Origin: Salticus scenicus
Taxonomy: Eukaryota > Arthropoda > Arachnida > Araneae > Salticidae
Length of the DNA stretch: 64,000 nt
Assembly: GCA_963930645.1 (NCBI GenBank)
Contig: OZ005652.1
Span: 270,510,189-270,574,188 of the forward strand
Direction of reading: 5' to 3'
The notes beneath the pieces were generated by a model. The model was given only the letters and a program-made list of their open reading frames with translations, searched no databases and was not told the origin of the DNA. Shown in pieces: positions 22,466 through 34,570 of this stretch. The translations under genes and the position numbers were made by a program. Within the stretch, counting starts at the first letter, position 1; each line of letters starts with the position of its first letter.

Positions 22466-23036
22466 CACTTAATTATCAACCTAAATTGCAAAAAGAAAAA
22501 AGAATTTGTCATCCTAATATCAATTATTTCATATGCAGATGAAAATTACAGTTATATCTATAAATGGTAATACACTTATTATTATGTTCTACTAGATTTC
22601 AATAACCGGCCACTATACACTAAAAAACGTTTAGGAGCAGGAAAGAACACTCATTATATTATATTTATGACCTAATTCATTAGATAAAAGCAAAAAAATC
22701 ACTTAAACAAACAAAAAAAATTTTTTTGTTACATAGTGTTATGTTCTGTTTATATGTATAATATTTTAATTCAAATATAACTTTTACTTGGGGAAAACCC
22801 TTTATTTGAAACTGCAATTTTAACTACTTTTTCGTTGTCGAGAACGTCCCAGTTCCCTTAATATTATTTTCCTTTTCTTTCTTTCTTTTTTCATCGTCTT
22901 CTTTCATGTATAAATATTATTAAAATATATATAATTATGAAAATGCGATATACAAAATACAATGTGAATAAACACAAAAAGAGTCATGATTTTTTTTTTC
23001 TTATAACGGTTCATAAAGACATACCTGCCAACATTC

Positions 23037-24593
23037 TAGTGAATAGTACCCTCATTCTAATGTGTAGTAGCATTCTTGCCGAAACGTAAGTGGAGGCATC
23101 CATGTGGGGACTCAAAATGATTTTGGGTTCTGTCTGTCTCGCGATAGCGGCAGCAAAAATCGCACAATTGACTTGCAATTTGGTACATATTTTCATGAGC
23201 TACACAGACTTAGCTGTATAGTTTTGGATGTGTATTCCGTTTGTTGTTCGAGAATAGGGACACACCAAAGTTTTTCTTATCATTACTGCCTCAGAGAAGA
23301 ATTTGTATGTGCCGCAATAACAGCCACAAATACCATGCTATTGACTTGCAAATTCGTACTCATGTTTATGAGCTACACGAAATTAGCTGTATAGTTTTGG
23401 GTGTGTATTCCATCTGTAGTTTGTGTACAAGGACACACGAAAGTTTTTCTTATCATTGTGACCTATGAGCAGAATTTGTATCTACCGCAACAGCGGCCGC
23501 AAAAATCCTCCGATTGACTTGCAAATTGGTACACACGGTGAGGCTCCGTATAGAAATAGCTGTATATTTTTTATGACTATTTTATTTATGGATTGTGTTC
23601 AGGGACATGTAAATTCTTATCATTGCGGCCTATAGGGATTTTAAGATTATTACTTTGCAATCAACAAAATAAAATTAGCGTACATTACTGATATGCTTAA
23701 ATTTATGTTTTTTTTTTTTTTTTTTTTGTAGAAAATATGTGGTATTAGGGTTCCCAGTTAATGTGAGGACCTTAAAAATGTATTCTGACAATGTCACGTA
23801 ATCATCCAAGTTATATCAAATTTCGAACAATTATTCATGGAAATGTATAATAAGCTTAACAGTTTTTAATGGTGTATACAATGTTTATGATTCGTTTACA
23901 GAGACACACAAAAGAATTTCATGATATTAGAGTCTATGGACAAATTTTTACTTAAACGCAGTTTAACGCTTTTATGCTGCATTGAACATAACGGAATTAA
24001 CATACATTATAAAAATGCTAAAAAGCATGTTTACTCTAAAAGAAGGATATATATAGAGAGAGTAAATTTACTTCAAACAAAAGAATTACGATGACGTACT
24101 GTAATCATCCAAATGATGTCAAACTAGTTTGAAAAATTATTAAGTTAAAATTTATTAGGTGTATTCTTATTATTGGCGTATATAATAACTGTGGCTCCTT
24201 TTTCGGGATACATAAAACAATTTTGTACTATAACAGTCTATAGTCAATATTTCTTAAAAGTATATTTTAACATGGTTACACCGCATTAAATATAATGGAA
24301 TTTTGTTAGAATTTTAAAAGCATGTTTTTTATTTGAAATTTGTGGGCATAGAATGGGTGATTAGTCACAGGGTTACACAAAATAATTCCGATATGCTATG
24401 CAATCATTTTACATGAAATTTCGTACAAATATTTATGAATTACAGTGAATTAACACAAGACTATCAGTTATTAGGAATATATATATAGGAATACATATAC
24501 AGACAGGTATAGAAAGAGACATGCAGTGGGGGGTTTAAGGGGGGCGCCCGCCCCCTCAGAAACGTTTCTGTTTATGTAGCAAATAAGTTAAAT

Positions 24594-24632
<39 letters not shown>

Positions 24633-25593
24633 GAGGAATAAATAAAAATGATCTTTTTAAAAAAGATCTGTAGAATAATGGGTGTTGTAAATAGGACGTT
24701 GAAGCTCATGATCTCGGGATAAACTAGTAAGTACCCACCTTTTTTTGTAAAAACGTCAGAGAAGGTCTCCTCCTGGAGACTCAAAAAGATTTTGGGTTTA
24801 GCTGTGTGTCGGTTTGTCTGTCTGTTTACCTGTTTGCCTGTCTGTCGCGACATAGTGGCCGCAAAAATCACGCTATTTACTTGCAATTTGGTGCACTTTT
24901 TCATGATCCACATGGAATTGGTTGTATAGATTTGGGTGTGCATTTCATTTGTATTTCGTGTATAGGGACACACCAATAGTTTTCCTATCATTACTGACTA
25001 TAGACAGAATCTGTATGTCCCGCAATAACGGCCGCAATAATCCTCGGATTAACTTGGAAATTGATAAACGCGTTCAAGCTCTGTATCGAAATAGCTGTGC
25101 AAATGTTTATGTCTATATTGTTTATGGATGGTGTGCAGGGACAAGCCAAAATTTTTCTTATCATTACGGCCTGCTGGGCGAATTTTGTTTAAATGAATTT
25201 TAACATCATTACTCTGCTTTCAACAAAATGAAATTAGCGTACATTACTGAGATACTTTAACTGATGTTTTCTGCAGAGTATATGTGCTCTTGGGCTTCCT
25301 AATTAATATACAGGACTTTACAAAACTGTTGCGACTACATAACGTAATCATTATCCCAATTATGTGAAATTTCGAACGATTATCCATGAAAAACATTGAA
25401 TAAGTTAAATAGTTTTTACAATGTTTATGTGTACAATGTTTATGGTTCGTTTACAGAGACAGACAAAATAATTTCATGACATTATTGCCTATAGACAAAC
25501 TTCTATTTAAGCGCATTTTAACGCGTTTATGCTGCATTCAACATAATGGAATTAACATACATTATAAAGATGTATAAAAGCATATGTTTATTC

Positions 25594-25626
<33 letters not shown>

Positions 25627-26177
25627 ATTTATCGACTAAATGATTTATTTATGGAACTACACAAACGAATTCAGATGACATTCTGTAATCATCCAAATGA
25701 TGTCAAATCAGGTTGAAATAGTATTGAGTTATAATTAATTAAATAGGTTTATTCTTTTTTAGTGTATATAATTAATGTGGCTGCTTTTCTGGGATTCATA
25801 AAAGAATTTCGTACTATTAGGTCTATAGTCGGTATTTCATAAAAGTGTATTCTAACATGGTTACAACACATTAAATGGAATGAAATTCTAACAGAGTCTT
25901 AAAAGCATGTATTTCTGTGGAAAAGTGTGGGTATAGAATTGGTAATTAAGTTAAAGGTTTTTACGAAATAATTCCAAAATGTTATGTATTCATTTTGCAT
26001 AGAAATAGATACAAGTACTTATAAATTACAGGGAATTAATACAAGGCTATGCGCTATTAGGAATATGTATATATACATATATACATACAATTATTTATAG
26101 AAAGAGAGATACAGCGGGGGTTGAGAGGGGCTGCTCCCCGCAGAAGCGTTTGTGTTTACGTAGGAAGTCAAACAAAT

Positions 26178-26208
<31 letters not shown>

Positions 26209-26310
26209 CGTGTTTGTGTGTGTAACAAGGAATAAATAAAAAGGATATGTTGAATAATGCGTGATGCAAATAAAACGTTGGGGCTCCTGATCTGCAGATC
26301 CACTAGTCTA
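23037..26310. repeat. Two tandem copies of a ~1.56-kb complex repeat with a 173-bp sub-period
   Basis: Copy A (about 23037-24737) and copy B (about 24720-26310) share landmarks about 1,559-1,586 bp apart, such as TCAACAAAATrAAATTAGCG at 23661 and 25220. Within A, ATTGACTTGC recurs at 23167, 23340 and 23513, exact 173-bp steps; within B, related sites at 24875 and 25048 are also 173 bp apart. A second anchor, the GTGTwCArGGACA phrase, steps by 173 and 172 bp. Each copy ends with a G-run/C-run hairpin, a TA tract and AGGAATAAATAAAAA. The many overlapping short frames are repeat artefacts. Confidence 0.8.
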
Positions 26311-26877
26311 CATTACTTTATACAGTGCTGAAAGTCTCTGCCCTTTTTTCAGTACTCTTTCAGAGATAAGAAATTTCTGTTTAAGTTAGTTACTATTATT
26401 TTTTTACAGAAACATTTTCCATATATTTATCGCAATGTGTCAAGATTGAAAAGGATAGATATTATTGTATAAAAATACTCAGACCTCCAGCGTTTCTAAA
26501 ATTTTAAACATATTTCATCATACTGTCACTACTGTCACCAATAAGAATTTTTTCTAAAAGGTTTTAATGCTAATGTATGCGTACACGTTATGTAAAAAAG
26601 CATTGATTCAATAAAGTGGTGACAATATAATAAAATGAGTGTAAAATTTTAGGAGCACTACGAGGCCTGAATACTGACAATAAAATGGTGGAAATTTTTC
26701 ATTACTGGAAGTGTCCTAAAAAAAAAAAATCGGAGACACGACCTCTGTTTTACGTATAAAGAAATTTTCTCGAATTATAATTACGATTAGATAAGAAGAA
26801 AAATACTCTATAAAAGGGCTGGTGGGAAATAAAAGGCGGGTATTAAAAGTGTTTCGAAATATTAATTACAAGGCAAA
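26311..26877. other. AT-rich spacer with half-MITE fragments
   Basis: Contains short sequences reminiscent of the MITEs at 28.1 and 30.4 kb (GGCGGG followed by TAAAA). No gene. Confidence 0.4.
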
Positions 26878-27016
26878 GCTGCCAACTTGTACGTTTTTTT
26901 CACTCACTTCCGCTGAGTAAAATTTTAACTTACTTAATCTTTGAATACTTTTAGAAAACATACGCAAAATTCTCATTAAAAATTTCTGGTATAAAAAAAA
27001 GTACAAGTTGACAGCT
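26878..27016. mobile_element. MITE family 'AGCTG', copy 1 (139 bp)
   Basis: Ends AGCTGCCAACTTGTACGTTT and, inverted, AGCTGTCAACTTGTACTTTT. The interior phrase CAGAAATTTTTAATGAGAATTTT (on the minus strand) is shared with the copies at 28.49 and 43.98 kb, which lie in the opposite orientation. Confidence 0.75.
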
Positions 27017-28124
27017 ATGAGAATGATGGCAGATATGTAAAAGTGGCGAAGACTACACAAAATTTTTAAAACTGATACTACTCAAAATTTGTCGTTGCAT
27101 GCAGTTGGATATATGAATAATTGTTTCAGCAATTTAAGGTGTCACATTATCACCTTGAAATTTTGAAAAAATAAAGTCCAAAATATACTTGATTTTCTGT
27201 GGGAAAAGTTATTAAAAAAATATTGCATTAAAAATTTTAAATGTTTCGTTTCAGTGCAAATCTATTTGAATTTAAAGGGTTAAATGCAAGATGTGTATTA
27301 TTTTCACATTATTAAATTTAAAGTGATTTAACTCTGGTAAAAAAATATCAAGAGAAGAAACTTCTTTAAATATTCGCTGCTAAAAATGTTTGATTTTAAA
27401 ATCTTTCACATAAAAAAATAATAAAAATTTTATTTAACTATTTATAGGGGCTCATGAATTTCAAGATGAAAGTTTGCAATAAATTTTTTCCTTGTGTAAA
27501 GTTTTTTTTTTTTTTTTTTTTTTTTTTGCTTCATAAACCTTTTGATATTTTGGAAAAACTTAAATTTACTGCATTATATATATATTTGTAAAGATAAAAG
27601 TGATAAAGTGTCTGAAGTATATTTACATATGTTTCTTTATGACAAAGTAAAAATTTGCCGCACACTTTTCACCAAGTCTAAATAAAATATTTTTGAAATA
27701 TTAGTAATCGTCTTCTCCTTTGTGAATATTATTACAGTGATTTTTCTGCGTAGAATTTTAGTTTTGTAATAATTATAGATTTTATGTATTTATAATATCT
27801 ACATTTAAATAATTCCTAACCTAAAATTAAATTGCCTGTTTTTGTTTATATATATATATATATATACACGAGTTAAAATTGTGTTATTATGAAAATAAAT
27901 AAATAAATAAATAATCTGAATTAAAAGAGTATTTAAAAAACACATGTATGAATAATTTGCATTTGTTTGACAAAAACTTGAATCGCAATTAAAGTCTCTA
28001 AATTTATTTTTTACAAGAATTAAAATTTTATAACAAATATATCAATTTAATACTCTCAGTATTTACATGCAATTTCTCATTTTTGAAAGTGCATGTCCTG
28101 AAAAAAGAACACTAACTTCGAGCT
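27017..28124. other. AT-rich intergenic DNA, nothing recognised
   Basis: Long T run at 27506-27528 and a TA tract near 27848. No gene or element ends found. Confidence 0.5.
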
Positions 28125-28125
28125 C

Positions 28126-28322
28126 TGATAGCTGCCAACATTTTAATTTATTCCAGAGTATTTTTAGCCCTGCCTTTATTTAGCCCCACTTTATTTATAG
28201 AACAATTCTCTTCAATATATAACTCCTACAAAATAAAAAAAATAAGGTACTCTTAAAAAATGGTACGAAATAAAGGCGGGGCTAAAAATACTGCGAAAAA
28301 AATGAAAATGCTGGTAGCTCTG
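28126..28322. mobile_element. Foldback MITE with GTATTTTTAGCCC arms (~197 bp)
   Basis: The left arm (GATAGCTGCCAACATTTTAA... AGTATTTTTAGCCCTGCC) and right arm (GGCGGGGCTAAAAATACTG...AATGCTGGTAGCTCTG) are reverse-complementary over about 60 bp. Related half-copies occur at 30385-30450 and 63050-63115, where GAGCTAAAAATGCTCCAGAA or similar is seen. Confidence 0.7.
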
Positions 28323-28490
28323 TTTATAACATGACTTTACAGAATTTTTTATTTTTTATTTTATCCTAATTTTATAGACGTTGTTCCTAACAAAAAGATG
28401 CATCATTAAAAAAAAAAATAAAATTAATAAGTAAAAAATAAAATAAAAATAAAGTCTAGAACGACACATAAAAACATGTCCATAGCTGCG

Positions 28491-28634
28491 AACTCATACG
28501 TTATTTTTGCTACCGGAAATTTTTAATCGAAATTTTTATTTGAAGTTTTTTAACAGGTTTTTGCTGATTACACATTGTAAAATTTTTATCAAAGAAATAC
28601 TGGTGTTAAAAAAACTTGCAAATTGGCACCTATG
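28491..28634. mobile_element. MITE family 'AGCTG', copy 2 (~144 bp)
   Basis: Ends CATAGCTGCGAACTCATACG and, inverted, CATAGGTGCCAATTTGCAAG. The interior has CCGGAAATTTTTAATCGAAA, matching copies at 26.88 and 43.98 kb. No ORF. Confidence 0.65.
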
Positions 28635-28714
28635 CATGTAATAAGAAATTTCGATGTATATACCATTCTGGAATACAAAATATTCAATAAATTCTGTATT
28701 TGTCTTTTACTTAA

Positions 28715-29018
28715 CACTTTTGCGACAGCTGATGTAGATTCACGTCATTTGAAAGTCTCTAACACCACCAGTGGGCGTTTCTTTCTCAATTTGTGTGTTA
28801 TTTATTTCTTTAAAATATACCCAATATTCATTTTTGTAAAATCAGTATACTATGGATATAAGTGCTTTGATTACAAAGAGCATAACTATAATGCATATCC
28901 ATTTGTAATACAAATGTGAATACGGAATTATTTTTTCTGAAATATTACAACTGAGGAGAATAATGCCCTCAGGCGGATTTTACAGTGAAAAAGACAAAAA
29001 TATGCGGTCGCGAATGTG
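28715..29018. mobile_element. piggyBac-like MITE with TTAA duplication, 304 bp
   Basis: TTAA at 28711-28714 and 29019-29022. The ends CACTTTTGCGACAGC and, inverted, CACATTCGCGACCGC match at 12 of 15 positions. The open frame that crosses the left end is a chance frame. Confidence 0.7.
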
Positions 29019-29022
29019 TTAA

Positions 29023-29667
29023 TGCGTGTTTTTAGCTAGTGATGCTATAGTTATAAATTGCAATCGAACAACTTGCCATTCATTACGGATCATACATGTG
29101 AAAACATACGATCATGCATCGATGGATGTAAAGTGTACAATTGCTCATACATACCTGCCAGCCATCCGATTATGAATCTTAACACACGTAATTTTATTCA
29201 TATTTACCCGTTAACGCCCGAATTAATTTTGCAAAATATTATTAGCTGATTATTTTACTTATAAATTAATATAGACAACTGACAGTAAAATATAATAACT
29301 TAAAAAATTTACTGATAGTTTTAAAATTAAAGCCTATCCTCGTTTATTGACGTTTAGTGTTCTAGCGAGAAAAGTTCGAGATAGAAAAACTTCGAAATAA
29401 CGGATTAATTTCCTATTATATGTTGAGAAAGGTTTCTGAAAGTAAAGCATTATAATAGATATATTATTATTCAATTTGATTTAAGTTAGTATACTTGCGC
29501 AAAAAGCAAATATATGCGCGACGAAGAAAAATCATAAAATGACTATCCAATTTATGAAATAATAACTAATAGTAGGCACATAAAACTTTCAAGGATCATT
29601 TAGAGTGACACTATAAACTGTCATTAAAAAGCAGAAATCATTCCAAGAAACCATAAAAATATACGTG
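29023..29667. other. Intergenic DNA, nothing recognised
   Basis: Mixed AT-rich sequence. A 63-codon frame at 29058-29249 has no motif and is not called. Confidence 0.45.
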
Positions 29668-29806
29668 CAGGGATGGAACACGGGCGCAGTATTCATACCG
29701 GAATCTGTTGAAGAAATTTATCTACCTATAATATCGTTGATTTAAGAGGTAGAAAATTTTCTTACATTGATAGTGGTATGAATTCTGCGCCCGTGTTCCA
29801 TCCCTG
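29668..29806. mobile_element. 139-bp MITE with ~30-bp TIRs and TACGTG flanks
   Basis: Both ends begin CAGGGATGGAACACGGGCGC; the TIR continues about 30 bp to CATACC with a single difference. The bases TACGTG flank both sides directly and look like a 6-bp target duplication. The CAGGG start recalls hAT elements, which usually make 8-bp duplications, so the superfamily is open. Confidence 0.8.
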
Positions 29807-30616
29807 TACGTGCCATTTTATTAGCTGTCCTCAAATGAGGACACTGGGTACTAACGGGTTAATTGTAACTTCATTTGGAGAAATGTACTCTAAAAATAAA
29901 GTGGTGCGGAAAAAGGGTCGTATTTTAAACAGGCGTAACAATGCATTGATTATTAGTGAGATGGTTAGCAAGTATGTTCATACATATCTCCTATTTGTAT
30001 GCTCAGGTGTTAAAATCAAAGTTAAGATGTATCCTGCATAAGACTGAGTCTACTAGTTTTTTTTTTGTGCATGAGCTAATTTACAAAAAATATGCAAATT
30101 CTATAGTGGTTACCCTGGACACAACTACTCAATAAGTAGAAAACAATATTAATTTAAGTCTAATAGTAGAAAGGTACTGTAATGCCACCTTCTTTAACGA
30201 AAGCTATTAAGATACGTTGCAAAAGTTCTTTTTTGTGAAAATCCCATTATTAACTCACAAATCTTAGTAAATAAATAAAAATGTGTTCCAAGATTACATA
30301 TATATATTTATTTATAATTTATTCCCGAGCGTTTTTTCCTTATTTTATTGCAGTTATATATTTTTGAGAAAAATATTTTATAAATAAAGTGATGAGGAAA
30401 TAGAGGCGAAGCTAAAAATGCTCTGGAATAAACTGCAATGTTGGCAAATATGAATAACTTCCCTTTTAATCTTCACATATTGCGATAAAATATGATAAAT
30501 ATTTCTGTATAAAAATAGTGGTAGCAGAGCAAGCAAAAATTTCGCATTTCTGAAAGTGTCCTGAAGAAAGGGCGGAGTCTTCGAGCTCTGATTGTTGTTA
30601 TTAAGCTCTGCATATA
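29807..30616. other. Intergenic DNA with one half-MITE
   Basis: Only the half-MITE related to 28.1 kb at about 30385-30450 is recognised. Other frames lack motifs. Confidence 0.4.
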
Positions 30617-31538
30617 CAGTAAAGTCTCGTACAAAGCAGGTGCAAGTTTGCCTCATGAATATTACAATTTTGTTTTTAAACACCACTAATTTTATACCAA
30701 AGCAACTGCTTTATACAAAAATTAAATCGAGTGCATCAACCAATAGACTGGTACTCTAAAAATTTAGTTGTGTTAAAAAGTAAAACTGTTTTATTTATTT
30801 ATCATCTCTTCCACCACGTTGTACAGTAAGAAAAGAAAAAAAGCCCCCCCCCCCTAACCTAATTCTGCCGTAAATTATCGTAGAAACATGCGGCTGGTAC
30901 CTATCGATCTGTTATAACGTCTAGTTTTTAATGGTATAGTTAGATTTTGCTTAAGGGGTCATCTACAAATTAAAACAGGCATAAACTTTTTTTTTTTAAT
31001 GACAACCCCTATTTTTGACCTCATATTCAGAGATTTCTGAGGTCAAGGCGGTTCGGAAAACATATATATTTATATATTTTATATCAATTCTAAATAGAGT
31101 TACACGTGAAAATGTATTAGAGGTCCGAATATGTTTGGGTCACTTCATTTTAACGTATGAGAAAAACAGAATTTGAATATCATAATTATTTTGGAAGATA
31201 TGAATTAATGTTTGTCACATTCATTTAACATTAGCATCCTCATATTTTGTAGCTTATAACTCTATGAAAAATTGGGCAAAATATATAAACTATACCATTT
31301 TCCGGGATGATTTGATCCAAAGAATTCAAATAAATTATAAAAAAGGGGGGTTACTATTGAAAAAAATGAAGTTCGTGCCAGCTTTAATATGTAGACGAAC
31401 CCTTAAGCAAAATCTAACTATACCATTATAAACTAGACGTTATTACATATCGTACCAACAATATGTTTCTACGACAATTTATGGCTAAATAAAGTGGGAA
31501 AGGGGGCTCTTTTTTTCTGACTGTACGAGACTTTACTG
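30617..31538. mobile_element. pogo-like non-autonomous element, 922 bp, nested inverted repeats
   Basis: Starts CAGTAAAGTCTCGTACAA and ends with its complement, flanked by TA on both sides, as in pogo/Tigger elements. Inside, 30822-30972 is the reverse complement of 31390-31527 (shared GCCCCC, TCGTAGAAACAT, ACGTCTAGTTT and TAGTTAGATTTTGCTTAAG). No transposase frame. The inner pair may be a second element or an extended arm. Confidence 0.75.
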
Positions 31539-31539
31539 T

Positions 31540-32070
31540 ATATAAATTCAGATGAAAAATGAATGTGAAAAAATGTTAACAAATTTTAAATAATTGAATA
31601 AGTTCTTTCAAAATCATCGTGATGATTACACTGCATATGAGTGGTAATAGCATAAAGAAAAGGGTTTTTAGATTAACGAACTGTAGTAATCAGTTTAGAA
31701 ATTGAAAACTGAAATAACTTGTTCTTTAAAAATAAAACTTTTGATTAAATACTAGTTAGCTTCAGCGACCAATTAGTTCGCGACCCATGTAAATTTTAGT
31801 CATAGCAAACTTTTATTTAGTGATCTACTGAAAAATCCTTTTGTCATTAGATTCATAATAGACAGCGAATAAGAGTTAAAACCATTTTTCTTTTTCATAA
31901 TTGTAGTCGTAAATTTATTAATTAATTTCTTTTTTTACGTTTAGGATTAATAATTATGTTGAATCAATAAAAACATATTTTAAAATTTAACAACGTGTTA
32001 GAGACAATGTGACTTCTTGGTACTTTTAGATTTCATTTTAGAAACTCTTACGTACATTAAATGCGAAAAC
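31540..32070. other. AT-rich intergenic DNA, nothing recognised
   Basis: No gene, repeat border or RNA signature seen. Confidence 0.5.
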
Positions 32071-32281
32071 TTTTTTTTTTCCAATGGCGCGACACTTTTT
32101 ATGCGACTTAGCATAGGCCGGGGGATCGCCGAAATTGATGACCATCTGTGAAGGAGCACCCAATGGGTGGTCATCGCTACCCCTAACAGGACAACACATG
32201 TATGTCTTCTCTGGGATTCAAACCCATGCCCAACTGTGTAGAAGTCAGGGATACTAACCATTACACCGTCTGGACGGCATA
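32071..32281 (-). repeat. tRNA-derived SINE with A tail
   Basis: Read on the minus strand it starts near 32281 with a tRNA-like head: A-box GTGTAATGGTTAGTATCC and B-box GGTTTGAATCCC at tRNA spacing. An unrelated body of about 120 bp follows and it ends in ten A's. This is the classic SINE layout, transcribed by RNA polymerase III and mobilised by a LINE. The 87-codon frame here is not a gene. Confidence 0.8.
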
Positions 32282-32544
32282 GCGAAAACTTGAATGTTGT
32301 AGTTCTTTGTATATTAAAACTATTTTTATGATTTTGTTTAATAATTTCAAAATAGAATAGGATGACTCTCAGGTATTTTTAAATAAGCCATTTTCTTTAC
32401 ATACACATGCTGCAAACGCAACTTTCACAAAAACTTTTGTAGGTTTTTTTTGCAAATAACTAACTAATGTATAATGTACCTGTATTTAAAATGAATATTA
32501 TATTAAATAATGAAAAATTGTAATCATATGTAACTATGTACGTA
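32282..32544. other. AT-rich spacer
   Basis: Nothing recognised. Confidence 0.4.
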
Positions 32545-32554
32545 CACTAAGCGA

Positions 32555-32586
<32 letters not shown>

Positions 32587-34150
32587 CCGCACTTGGATAT
32601 TTTTCTTTTCACCTTCTACAACCAGCAATTTTATCGTTAAAAAGGTGAATTTTCGAAGAGATTTTATTATGTTGTCCTCCACATACACTTTAGCATTGAG
32701 TTCAGTGTTAAAAACAAAATGCAATTGTCATAAAAACTGTAATTTTAGAAATTATTTCATAATTGGTAAGAATAAGGCAGTTAACAATGCCACAAAAAGT
32801 ATTATTTTTGAATGAGAATTAAAAAAAAAAAATTAATACGTGAGATGGAAAAATAATTAAATGTTAACGAAATATTGGTAAAATGGTTTTTAGCAAAACA
32901 TAAAATTTTTTGGCTATTTAAACTGGAAATTTGGCTTTAGGCAAGATAACCACAAGTTAAAAAGCAAATGCTTAAAAAATCGATATGTATCATGTTCAGA
33001 ACTTAAAAAAGATTTTGAAAAAGTCTATAGCAAAATACTTTCTTCAAAAATAGTCCAAAAGCAATTAAAAAAGGCAGGTTAAAAAACAGAAGATCTGCGA
33101 AAAATCCTTTATTAAAGACATATGTATATATATAAATATATATTAAACGAAAAAAAAAAAAAAAAGAAAGAGAAAAAAAGAAAGAAAGAAAAAAGGCATC
33201 AGTTGACCAAAAATTTAAAAAGTAACAGTTAATTATCGGGCTGAACTGAGTTTCTCTGATGAGTCAAGTTTACTTTATTTTGAGCTGATGAAAAAACCTA
33301 TTAAGACAGTAAAAATGGGACTGACTTCATGAAAACTGCTCTCTTAAAACAGTGACACGTTCTCCGTAAATTATGGTACGGAGGTGCATGCCTTTTCAAA
33401 GAATCAGACAAATTTTCAAGCTCAAGGAATCAATTAACTCAAAATAAAACACGGTGATTATAAAAGTGGCGCCTGACCGACTATTTTGGCGGTGTTTCAG
33501 ACTTTTCTTCAAACAGAATCTCAAGATGATAATGCACCTTTCTGTACGGCTTCCCTGGTATGTCAATTTGATTCAAATTGTTAAAATTACCTATCTATCC
33601 CCATGAGCACTTCTGTAAATAATAATATCTTTTTTCACTCTAAGTTAAATCCCACAAAGAATATCGTAGATTTTCTTATTTTTTAAACTTGGAAACAGTC
33701 CTAATCTCAATTCCTCCGAAAATATTTAGTCATAAAAAGATTCGAAATTTGCAGCCTACAACTTTGCAAGAACTAGAAAAATTATTTATAATATTTAGCA
33801 CAGTGAAATTATTTAGATTTATATTGAAAAACGGTATTATACAATGCCACTGTACATTAAAGCAGTAATTCCATATAAAGGTGGAATTAACCCAATGCAG
33901 AATATATATTTTTATTAAAAAGTTGCTCTAACAAAAAAATAGTTTTATTTCATATATTAAAATATAACTTGTTTATTTCATATAATAAATCATAATAGAA
34001 TACAAAGTGTATGGTTATTGCATTAAATTTAAAAATAAAGTTTTATGTAGATTTTTATAAAGTACTTCGTAGAGTGTAAGCGAATTATTAAATCGAAAAT
34101 GTACATAGGTATCATTTCATCCCTTTGGTATTATGCAAACATGACATTTT
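32545..34150 (+). mobile_element. Tc1-like element, left part, probably split by insertion
   Basis: After TA at 32543-32544 the end reads CACTAAGCGACA, a long A run, then GCCGCACT. The exact inverted counterpart stands at about 43879-43913, again next to TA (43914-43915). A decayed Tc1 transposase follows the left end. The simplest reading is one old Tc1-like element whose right end was moved 10 kb away by later insertions. Confidence 0.6.
32787..33800 (+). pseudogene. Tc1-like transposase remnant, heavily decayed
   Basis: Begins with ATGCCACAAAAAGT and shows scattered Tc1 landmarks across several frames: SDESSLLYFELM near 33256 (first catalytic Asp region), YGTEVHAF after it, QDDNAPFCTASLV near 33532 (second Asp) and a degraded LNPTKNI near 33643 (LNPIEN-like region near the third acidic residue). 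Many stops and frameshifts exclude function. Its position inside matching TIRs supports the call. Confidence 0.7.
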
Positions 34151-34153
34151 TAT

Positions 34154-34570
34154 TTGTTTCAACCATTAATTTTTAAGATATTACTTTCTCTTACCCATAA
34201 GGTAGAGAAAGTATTGTTTTTGGGTCAAATTTTCGAACGCGAGATTTTGTTATATTTACACGTTCTGAGGTCCCCTAAATACGAAAATCATGTTTTTAGC
34301 AAATGGTCTGTGTGTATGTCTGTGTTTGTGTCCGTGTGTGTGTCTGTGTGCGTGTCTGTGTGTGTGCCTGGGTGTCTGTCTGTTATCAGCATATCTCAAA
34401 AACAAAGTATGGCAGAAAGTTCAAACTTGGTATTCTAAATGTGTATGATATAGGGATGCTACAGTAAGCTTTTCGTTAAGATCAAGCAAATGGTTCGTGT
34501 ACAGGGACAATCAAGAGATTTCTAATACATTACGTCTATGGGGGAAATTGCAGGAAAGAAGAGTTTAACG
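34154..34570 (+). repeat. Isolated copy of the 173-bp-period repeat family
   Basis: Shares the anchor phrase GTGTACAGGGACAA...TCTATGGGGGAAATT with 23-26 kb and 59-60 kb, and a TGTSTGTCTGT-rich leader (34310-34385). The 94-codon frame here is a repeat artefact. The LINE 3' region begins just beyond. Confidence 0.6.

Larger units (their letters stand above)
19879..22857 (-). mobile_element. Complete TTAA-flanked DNA transposon, 2,979 bp
   Basis: Bounded by TTAA at 19875-19878 and 22858-22861. Both ends carry a perfect 15-bp inverted repeat, GGGAACTGGGACGTT. A single long intact ORF lies on the minus strand, with about 390 bp before it and 920 bp after it. A TTAA target site with GG-starting TIRs points to the Kolobok superfamily more than piggyBac, whose TIRs begin CCC; the classification is inferred. 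Perfect TIRs, intact target duplication and open frame together suggest a recent, possibly active insertion. Confidence 0.9.

Noticed and set aside
22142..22570. 142-codon plus-strand ORF
   Set aside because: Antisense shadow of the N-terminal part of the TTAA-element transposase.
23011..25203. Several overlapping ORFs of 60-130 codons in the 23-25 kb repeat
   Set aside because: They recur in different frames of a 173-bp-period repeat; 173 is not a multiple of three, so no protein repeat is conserved.
29211..29860. TTAA pair at 29.2 and 29.85 kb as a MITE
   Set aside because: The sequences inside the TTAA sites do not form convincing inverted repeats.
33256..33275. CTGATGAGTC, a hammerhead-like core
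   Set aside because: It is the SDES codons of the Tc1 transposase remnant and no GAAA with pairing stems follows.
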